Source: Mesorhabditis belari | Lineage: Eukaryota > Nematoda > Chromadorea > Rhabditida > Rhabditidae | Reading direction: 5' to 3' | Assembly (NCBI GenBank): GCA_958450365.1 | Contig: CAUEEP010000888.1 | Span: 443,501 to 507,500 of the forward strand | DNA length: 64,000 nt | Shown here: positions 33,988-41,970 of the stretch, one piece after another | Numbering within the stretch: position 1 is the first letter of the stretch | Layout: every line of letters begins with the position of its first letter | Program-made: the position numbers and the translations under genes | The notes under the pieces: generated by a model | What the model saw: the letters and a program-made list of their open reading frames with translations, nothing else | Told to the model about the DNA's origin: nothing | Database searches by the model: none

Positions 33988-35403
33988 CTAAGGATCTGAT
34001 AATGGATTTCATTTAAAAAGTCCTGGTTGTAAGCCTGTGAATAAGTGATTTCAATTGCTTCTCAAAGCACAAGTTTTAAGGTATACAGAGTGTAATGTAA
34101 TAAAGTTTTAAAGTATACAAAAGTTCGAAGTCACCTTGTTTTTCGGTCATCAAATTCAGCTTTTAAGATAGCAAAAAACTATCCAACGCTGAATATTCTT
34201 AAAAAAGTATGTAATTATAGCAAATTTGTGTTTGATTTAAGGCTTTGCAAGTAAAGATGAAGTCTTTTAATCGGTAATATATCGCCAGAATCAAGCCAAA
34301 TGCCTGGTCGCTTGAATTTCTCTCAAAAATGATCTGAATTTTTTGAAATTTCTAATTAAACGTAGTCAGTCAAAAGGAATTCTATTTTTTTCAACTCTTT
34401 TCTAGACGAAAAGCAATATTTGAGAGTGATTGAAGCTGAAACGCAAAAATTTTGTTGTTATTTCACAAGAAAATTGGTTTATCTACTCGATTGGAAGGTT
34501 CTGTTTTTGCCGAAAACTCTTTTTTAGACCGAAATTTCATCTAGATTTCGAATTTCTAAATCGCTTTTCAAAAGATTTTCTGTTGGCCCTAGAAACGAGG
34601 TGGCTCCGAACTTTTGTGTCACCCTGTATTTACGTACATCTAACATCTGCATCTTATGAACTGTCGCCAAAAAAGTTACCATATCACGCTTCAGTGTCTA
34701 GCCTATTTGACAACGTAAGAAGCCAAAAGACATTTCCATAACCCATTACTGGCTTAAATATGGCTATGGCTAGACAGAAAGACTTGTCCCTGTTCTACTA
34801 AAGTTTGCAAGTTTGAAGAAATCCTTTACATTTCCACAAAAACTTCAATTTGTCGAACCTATGCCCTCGTCTGTTTGTCGACTTTCAGCAATTTCAGCGA
34901 ATCTCTGATTTCCAAGCATTCAAAAATCGAATTTTTGATGCCCGATGGAATCGAATTGAATGGGAATATAATCATTTCAAAAAATTGGTTCAATAAAATG
35001 AAAATGATCCTCAAAGGTTATTTGGAAAACAATCGGGAATCTCTTTTTATGATTCGAAAAGTCTTTTTTTCTGATTTCTTATCTCTTTTCTGACATAAAA
35101 GAATAAAATTATTGAAAAAAATTAAAGAAATTATTTTCACTAACAAAAGTTTCGTCTAAATTTTGAACTTTGAAGCTCGAATATTTCTCGGAGAAAGATT
35201 TGAGTCATCTTTCCGGAAGACGTGTCTCTAATCAAGTAAATTTCTCTAAACTATAAAATTTTAAGCAAAAAGGGCTCTTGCACAACATTGGGAAATGTAA
35301 TAGGACTCACTTTTTGGGGCTTTTGTTTCGAAATTTGATTAGAATAACTATAAGAATTTATTAATCTGCTTGTTCAACATTTGTTACTTCTGCATTGGAT
35401 CCA
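33988..35403. other. Mostly intergenic; one possible exon at 34889-34996
   Basis: After an acceptor GACTTTCAG on the plus strand, the frame 34889-34996 reads QFQRISDFQAFKNRIFDARW then EYNHFKKLVQ and a stop; a second frame over the same bases is also open. No upstream exon was found. A transposon-like terminus (ACTTTTGTGTCACCCTGTAT) ends near 34630. Confidence 0.3.
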
Positions 35404-36750
35404 TGCACAACGGCGCGAAATAAGGCAAAAAGTATTTTTCTGGTCAAAATTCAAGTTTGACATACCATTCGACGTAAAAAATTGCGCTGATTCCGAATCT
35501 GAAACTTTTTTAAAAATCGGTTCGACAGTTTTTCTTAAAAATGAGATTTACCCAAAAATCCCATTATGGGTTTTCTAAAAAGCACTCGAAAACACGTATT
35601 TTAGGATGGATCAAAAATCCCTGGCGAATTTTTAAAGATATTATCTTTCTGGTCATTTTAAGACCAAACACGTCAAAAACCATTGATTTTGAGGTCAGAT
35701 AAATCGTTTTTAAAATCACAATGGATAACCTACCGTAACCCGCGCACAATAGCTTAAGGGTCGAATTCTAAAATGCAATCAATTCAATGCGTTTGAATTT
35801 TTTTGAACTTTATTTCTTTTTTCATTAACGCTATTTCTCTGCATTTTCGTCGTTTCTCATCCAAAGCAACAAAAGTTAAGTTTTTCAAGCTATTACCTGA
35901 ACAGAGCGCTTTGTTTGCAGAATTTTTTGTGGCGGATGGGCACAACGCTGGATGGGCAAGTGACATGGAGCGAGCCAATAAAAGAAAATCTAGCAGATTT
36001 GGGTTGGTCTTTCGTTTTTGAGTTAGATCTAAAAATAAATAGCCTTTAGCAAGAAGTACAAAATTGAAAGATTCAAATAACCAAATGCAAAATTAAACAT
36101 CGAAGTAACCAGAATCAAAAAGAATACGTTCACAGCATACTTTCGAGCAGCGTAAAGTAAAATTTCGTTTTCATTACTTCGTTTAATTCTTTGGCCTAAC
36201 TGCTCATACATTGAATGTAAGCTTTCAAGTCCTTCTTCAGACATTGAGCCCAGGCATTTTGCTTTAAAAAGAGCGGTACGTGCGAAATATGAAAAAGAAT
36301 AAATCTAAAATAGTAAAATGGACAAAACTCTTGAAAAAAAAGCTATATAAAAGTTAAAAAAAAATTCAAACGCAAATTTTGAATTGATTGCATTTTAGAA
36401 TTCGACCCTTAAGCTATTGTGCGCGGGTTACGGTAGGTTATCCATTGTGATTTTAAAAACGATTTATCTGACCTCAAAATCAATGGTTTTTGACGTGTTT
36501 GGTCTTAAAATGACCAGAAAGATAATATCTTTAAAAATTCGCCAGGGATTTTTGATCCATCCTAAAATACGTGTTTTCGAGTGCTTTTTAGAAAACCCAT
36601 AATGGGATTTTTGGGTAAATCTCATTTTTAAGAAAAACTGTCGAACCGATTTTTAAAAAAGTTTCAGATTCGGAATCAGCGCAATTTTTTACGTCGAATG
36701 GTATGTCAAACTTGAATTTTGACCAGAAAATTTTTTCGCGCCGTTGTGCC
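35404..36750. mobile_element. Foldback element with about 390-bp near-identical inverted arms
   Basis: Arms are 35404-35795 and 36363-36750; a 61-codon chance frame (MCAGYGRLSIVILKTIYLTS...) is identical in both arms. The outer ends read GCACAACGGCGCGAAA and TTTCGCGCCGTTGTGC, with small indels just inside. About 570 bp lie between the arms. No transposase is recognised, so mobilisation would be in trans. The near identity indicates a very recent event. Confidence 0.85.
35930..36244. other. Coding-looking stretches between the foldback arms
   Basis: Minus strand: ATG at 36244 starts MSEEGLESLHSMYEQLGQRI then a hydrophobic helix (VNVFFLILVTSMFNFAF) before a possible donor. Plus strand: after TTTGTTTGCAG at about 35920 a frame reads NFLWRMGTTLDGQVTWSEPI then KENLADLGWSFVFELDLK. 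Either could be an exon captured between the arms. Neither is recognised. Confidence 0.3.
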
Positions 36751-36868
36751 ATGTTCAATTTCAGAGTTCAAACACTGAAATTTCACTCTGAGTCGCTGCT
36801 TTAATAACAATAAAAGTCGAATTGCCTTATGAAAATATTAGGAATGTTCAGCGAAGTATCTTTTACCG

Positions 36869-36992
36869 CCAATGCTTGATGAAAAATTTTTATCTCCAGA
36901 CTCCTCTCGTCGAACTGTTCTTGAACCTTTTTGAGCTCTTCCTCAAAACTTTCAAAAGTTTTTCTGATTCTTTTCACCACTTCTTCTGACAT
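36869..36992 (-). other. Possible first exon of a small coiled-coil protein
   Basis: From ATG 36992 the frame reads MSEEVVKRIRKTFESFEEEL then KKVQEQFDERSLEIKIFHQA and meets a donor (GCG|GTAAAAG). It is predicted to be strongly helical. It shares its MSEE start and charged heptads with the frame at 36244, so the two may belong to one small family or gene. No downstream exon could be joined with confidence. Confidence 0.35.
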
Positions 36993-37353
36993 TTTCTTGG
37001 CCTAAAAGATTTATTTTATCAAATTTCTTTTTTTTTCAATCACTTCTTGAATCATCAGCTCTTCTCTTGTATGTTTCGACTTGCGACTTGTCAGTTGACG
37101 GCATATTACATAATTTCCGGTCATCCGAAAACAACTCGATCAAAATCATGTTTTCGGCGTTCTCTTGGCTATCGGCCTGCCTGTCAGTGTGTCTTTTTAC
37201 GTCTTTTATCACCAGTCTTTGTCGGCTTATCAGCACTTTCGAAAGCCGCAAAATCCTCCTCAAAATTTCCCGCACTTTCGTTTCATCTTATTTTTCAAAA
37301 AAAAGTTTTGTTGCATTGAATCTATGATGAAATTTTGATCCAATTTAGAATTG

Positions 37354-38599
37354 ATGTCATCGAGGCAAGTGCTTGGTCGTGGATGTTTTGGTGAAACTTG
37401 GTTGATCGAAGGGAATACGTAAGTTTTTAGCTAAATTATTAGCAAATTTTGAGTTCAACCATGTTCCAATTCAAGCTGTTGTTGTAAATTCAGAGCTGTT
37501 GTTGTAAAATCGATTCATTTGAATACAATAGCCGAGCCAAAACTTCTCCATCTTCTCAAACTCAATCATCCAAATATCACAAAATTCAATGAAATCAGCC
37601 TCAGGAATGATCATTTCGAAATTTCGATCGAGTTTTGTGAGCGCGGATCACTGCATTCAGGTACATTTTCGAGTAGAATTAAGGCTGAGAAAAATGAAAA
37701 GATTCAACTAATTAACTAATTAACAGCTAATTTAACAGCAAATTTGAAATAAACTTGATTTTCAGTGCTTTTCGATCAAAAAATCGTTTATTCAATGAAA
37801 ACGGTGTTGACTTGGGCCGAGCAGCTTTTCTCCGCTTTATTGTATTTGGAATTTGAAGCACTCATTCATGGAAATATCAAGCCAAACAAGTTCGGCTTTT
37901 CTTTTCTGTTTTCTTTTTGAAAATCAACCTTTTAGTGTTCTTGTCACCAAGGATTTTATGCTGAAGTTGACCGATTTGAACGGTTTTCATGAAATTAACT
38001 CAAATTTTGTGAATACTTCTTCAACATCTGAATCATTCAAATATCAAAGCCCTGAAATTGTTCTGTTTGATCGGAAAATGAGGGTAAAGTTTATTTTTGA
38101 AGATTTTTCATCCAAATTTTGCAGTCCTACAGTTGCGATCTCTATTCGACTGGCCTCATCATTTGGGAAATGATTGAGCGAAGGTATTTGCAATCACAAA
38201 TCCAATCAATAAACATTTACATTTAGAAAAGTACATGAAAGATATAAAAGCCATGATGGGAATTTCACTGCTCAATCTTTTTCCGATGATATTTTGACTG
38301 GGAAATGGATCTTACCACTAGCAAATTGTCAACACGAGATCGTTTACTTGATCGATGAGTGGGCTTAGACGTTTAGACGTTATATTTAGAGGAAATTTGA
38401 AATTGTGCATTTCTTTATTTTTAGGTGCACTGAACCGGATTCCAAAAAACGCCCAAAAATCGAGGTCGTTGAACAAGCAGTGAGAGTCATGAATGAAGTG
38501 AGTCGAAAATCCGATCCCACCAAATATATTAGGTTGTCGGATTATGAATTGCCGTTTTTATCAAAAAGTAATTTTATTATAAAATCAATACAAAAATAA
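37354..38599 (+). CDS. Pseudokinase, last exon interrupted by a mariner element
   Basis: Seven exons in phase (37354-37418, 37494-37660, 37766-37889, 37936-38083, 38125-38183, 38227-38358, 38425-38599) give about 289 residues, a bare kinase domain. Visible are the Gly loop (GRGCFGETW), the ATP-site Lys (VVVKS), a HPNI helix, then HGNIKPNNVLV in place of HRD, so the catalytic Asp is Asn. TDLNG stands for DFG, SPE for APE, and the C-lobe ends DECTEPDSKKRP. Mg-binding Asp is kept, catalytic base lost: phosphotransfer is unlikely and a scaffold or regulatory role is inferred. There is no signal or membrane segment. A 21-bp duplication covers the acceptor of exon 2. The mariner element at 38529 replaces the original ending (KYRKQHYGMSAY, resumed after 39775) with IRLSDYELPFLSKSNFIIKS and a short tail. 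Confidence 0.9.
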
Positions 38600-39773
38600 T
38601 TTAATCTAAAAGGTATTCTCCATCGATATCTATGACATCTCGCCAACGTCCACGCAAAGAATGAATGCCCTTGTTGAAGAACTCGACCGGCTGTGACTCA
38701 AAGAAATTGGCCACCCAAATTTGGACTTCATCGCGGTTTTTGAATTTTTTTTCGGCCAAGGAATGCTGCATCGACCGGAACAAATGGTAATCAGATGGCG
38801 CAAGGTCTGGGCTATATGGCGGGTGAGGCAGAAGTTCCCAGCCCAATTCTTCAATTTTTTTGAGAGTTACTTTTGCGGTGTGTGGACGCGCGTTGTCATG
38901 GAGCAATTTTGTTGACGCTGTTTCCACTCCCTGTCGACGAAGCGATTGATCGACGCGGCTTAATTGTTCTTTGTAGAGGTCCGCATTAACCGTTTGACCA
39001 GAATTTAGCACTTCAAAATGCACCAATCCTTTGCTATTCCACCAAACACATAGCATCACCTTTTTGCCATGGATGTCTGGTTTTGGAGTCGGTTTTGGGG
39101 TTTGTCCAGGGTCCAACCATTGTCGTTTTCTAGTGGTATTATCAAAGGATATCCACTTTTCATCAGACGTGACAATCGACTCAAAAAAATCACTGTTCTT
39201 GGCTTGACGCAAAAGAATTCCGGCCATATTGATTCGCGTTGTTTTGTTCAAATCGCTTAGTTCATGAGGCACCCATTTACCGCATTTATTCACCTTACCA
39301 ATGGCATGCAAGTGGTCAGCAATGGTGGAATGATGACAACCGAACCTCTCAGCAAGTTCTCGTGTCGTTTGGGCAGGATCAGAATCGATGGCTGCTTTAA
39401 GTTCCTCATCGCCTCTCATGTTCTTTGTCTTCAAGGCTCTCGTCGCCGTCCCGAAAGCGCTGAAACCAATTGCGACATTGACGTTCGTTGATAACATCTT
39501 CTCCGAATGCATTGCTTATAGAGCGATGGGATTCTGCCGCTGTTTTTCTTTGTTTGAAGTCGTACAACAAACAAATCCGCATTTTATTTTTGATGTCGTT
39601 CATTTCCTAAGACAAATTTATATTAAAAATCTAAGCAAATATAGACGAATAATATATCAATCGACGCGGCATAAAACGCTCTTTAATATAGTTAAAAAAG
39701 TACCACAAAAATTTATTTGAAAAAAAAATACAAAGCAAAAAAGACAACGGCAATTCATAATCCGACAACCTAA
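38529..39773 (-). mobile_element. Near-complete mariner transposon
   Basis: 1245 bp, bounded by TA on both sides (38527-38528 and 39774-39775), with perfect-looking inverted ends TTAGGTTGTCGGATTATGAA/TTCATAATCCGACAACCTAA. The transposase is on the minus strand (separate entry). It sits in the last coding exon of the pseudokinase. Intact ends, an intact target duplication and a single main frame break mark a recent insertion. Confidence 0.95.
38601..39603 (-). pseudogene. Mariner transposase with one frameshift/deletion
   Basis: The N-terminal frame from ATG 39603 (NKMRICLLYDFKQRKTAAES, INERQCRNWFQRFRDGDESL) is the first helix-turn-helix. It breaks near 39420 and the next frame continues DEELKAAIDSDPAQTTRELA with the second helix-turn-helix, WVPHELSDLNK linker and the catalytic domain: SDEKWISF, HDNARPHTAK and PPYSPDLAPSDYHLFRSM, that is all three Asp of the D,D34D triad, then the usual end IHSLRGRWRDVIDIDGEYLL. 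The break removes the usual GRPS-type hook between the two DNA-binding motifs. This copy is not expected to make a full-length enzyme. Confidence 0.92.
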
Positions 39774-39775
39774 TA

Positions 39776-40187
39776 GAAAGCAACATTATGGAATGAGTGC
39801 TTATTGATGAATTAAAAGAAGGAAATGAAGAGAGTACGTAGAATGTTATTTATCATTTGAAAGCTCTTAATGAATACGACAAAATAGGAATAGTTAAAAA
39901 TCAACAATTTGTGCTGATCTTGGCAAAAATTTAAGCACATGAACCAAGGTGATTTCTAAAAAATAACCATTTCCAACATTTTTTAAACTGTATTTTGTTC
40001 TGAAAATATTCGCTTTTGAACGCTTTAATAAAATTATTGAAAGTTTTAGGTTTATTCTATTAAATCTTTTTGAACATTTGAATTTTTCTCTCAAAACACA
40101 CTAGTTTTCGATACTTTTTTCCGTTTCTTTTCGTACTTTTTCTTAAATTTTTTGTTCTAATTGGTGATATTTTTGTTTCTTTATTTA
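39776..40187. other. Displaced 3' end of the pseudokinase gene and flank
   Basis: The first 33 bases after the mariner element complete the original pseudokinase frame (RKQHYGMSAY then TGA at about 39810). The rest is AT-rich and has no gene. Confidence 0.6.
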
Positions 40188-40700
40188 TTGGGTTGGGGAG
40201 AATGAGTCGGCGCCAAACTTTAAAGGGACTTTTTGCACACATAAATCCTTCTTTAAACATACGTTTGGTTTCATCAAAAGGATCCACTATTTCTCTACAA
40301 AATGACTTTTGAGAGATTCCACAAAGCCTTTCTTTCGTGGAGTTTATGAACTCCCAAACGCAGCTGGTTATAATGGCAAAGAGTCCGACTCATCATTTGA
40401 ACAGTTTCTTTCACATAAACCTTCTTTGGTGTTTATATAAAAAAGATAGAGCACATTCAATTACTTAAGTTGCCAAATTTGCAGGAAGATCCCACCAATG
40501 GTTTTTTCTAGATCACAGTTTGTAGTTTTTGTGAGAAAATGGCTTTTTCTTGAGCGGAGGCGCTGTTTGAATTTTCTTTTAAATGTGATTTTGTAGAGAA
40601 TTAGTTAACCATTCTACTCATATCAATGATTTGACGAAGTCGAATAGAAGTTTTAGACATTTTTTTCATTTTCGGCGCCGACTCATTCTCCCCAACCCAA
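40188..40700. mobile_element. 513-bp MITE, copy 2 (same family as 13567-14086)
   Basis: The TTGGGTTGGGGAGAATGAGT ends are the same, flanked by TA, and the interior is nearly identical to copy 1 with a few substitutions and a short deletion near 40625. The high similarity indicates recent activity. Confidence 0.9.
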
Positions 40701-40711
40701 TAAATCTAGGG

Positions 40712-41365
40712 GCAAGATCTGATCCTAGATCTGATTCAGGACTCCTCTGCTAACAACACGAAAGCCAAAGCCCTCAAAGTGGACTTAAGTGGACTTCTCG
40801 CCTCAAGCATGCCTCAAGCAAATAACTCAATTCTAAATAGCAACCTTTGTCAAAAAGACTCTTGTACTTCTTTTGCCATGAAAAGCGATGAAATCATAAA
40901 ACTTTCTAAACAATTGCAAATCAATCTGTACTCCCGCGATGCACCAATTTTTCGAAACTCTGAGCGATTCAGGCAGAGTTTTCTCAACTTTGACCCATTT
41001 AAATCGTCTGATTTGAAAGACTTAGAGAATCCTAATTGTGCAGAGCTTCTTAAATTTTTGAATAACAGCTTTTGCAGGTACGATTGATCGATAAGTCCTC
41101 GATTTTCAAGTCTAGTTTGTATTGAAGAAAGCGTCCAAATTGCGACTTCGGGATCGGAGCAGTTTTGGGTGCTCGCCTTTGCGCCTTTGAAAATCCACAA
41201 AAACAACTACTTCCAAGAATTTCCCAAAAACCATTTTGCAGAGAAACAATTAACCTTTTTAATAGTTCAAATCGAAATTGTTTTGGTGGTAGCATCATTT
41301 CTAAAAGACGTTTGGAAAAAAGATTTTAAAAAAGACGCATGCACCAACTGTATTTAAATTTGTGC
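40712..41365. repeat. Dispersed protein-coding repeat, copy 2
   Basis: The plus-strand frame is open from 40714 to 41085. It encodes KALKVDLSGLLASSMPQANN, NLCQKDSCTSFAMKSDEI, SKQLQINLYSRDAPIFRNSE and SSDLKDLENPNCAELLKFL. It matches the minus strand of 21985-22635, extending over the whole repeat, with mostly conservative codon changes and one in-frame length difference. The outer end (GACGCATGCACCAACTGTAT) again recalls mariner-type termini. It directly abuts the MITE at 40188-40700. Confidence 0.65.
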
Positions 41366-41970
41366 CTTTGTGCATTTGAAAATCCACAAAAACAATGACT
41401 TCCGACAATTTACCATAAAAAATCCATGAAATCAATGATTTCCGAGAATTCTGCAGAGAAAAAAATCAAGCTTTTTAATAGTTTTTTAATAGAAATTTTA
41501 TTGGTGGCCGCATTATTTTTAAATTGCAAAGACTTCTGCAACAACCTAATAGTTTTGACTTAAGCGATCAGAAATATTCTTTTAAAAAAATGTACCTGCA
41601 ATACATTATTGAGACTCCATAGTTTGACTTTAGATTTGATTTCAGAAAATTAAACGATCGATGTTACGAAGAGTACACAAACTCCAAGGATGACTATTCG
41701 AAATTTTGAAGTTAGAAAGTACAATTCTTTTGCTTAATCTGACTCAGTTCTCTATTGAATCTGACTCAGTTCTCTATTGTTTGCCTCAAGTTTTTCTTTC
41801 GATTAACTCAATTTCACATAATATGCTGACTAAGCACTTGCACAAATCATCACAAATACCCCTTTTTGTGAGAATTTCCAGCTTATCTAACGGATTAGAT
41901 AGCCTGAAGCATAACTGAATGATTGCAAAGACTCCAGCAAATCAATATTGAAATGATTTCGAACCGGAAA
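41366..41970. other. Upstream region of the two-domain lectin gene
   Basis: This contains a further fragment of the repeat above (41370-41530) ending in a mariner-type terminus (GCAACAACCTAATAG). It also holds a tandem duplication of ATTGAATCTGACTCAGTTCTCT at about 41735-41780. No gene is seen. Confidence 0.4.

Noticed and set aside
35564..36602. Two identical 61-codon frames (MCAGYGRLSIVILK...) on opposite strands as a gene pair
   Set aside because: They are identical because they lie in the foldback arms; no splice sites, codon bias or homologue supports a protein.
38630..39720. Several plus-strand frames of 60-110 codons over the mariner element
   Set aside because: They are shadows of the minus-strand transposase.
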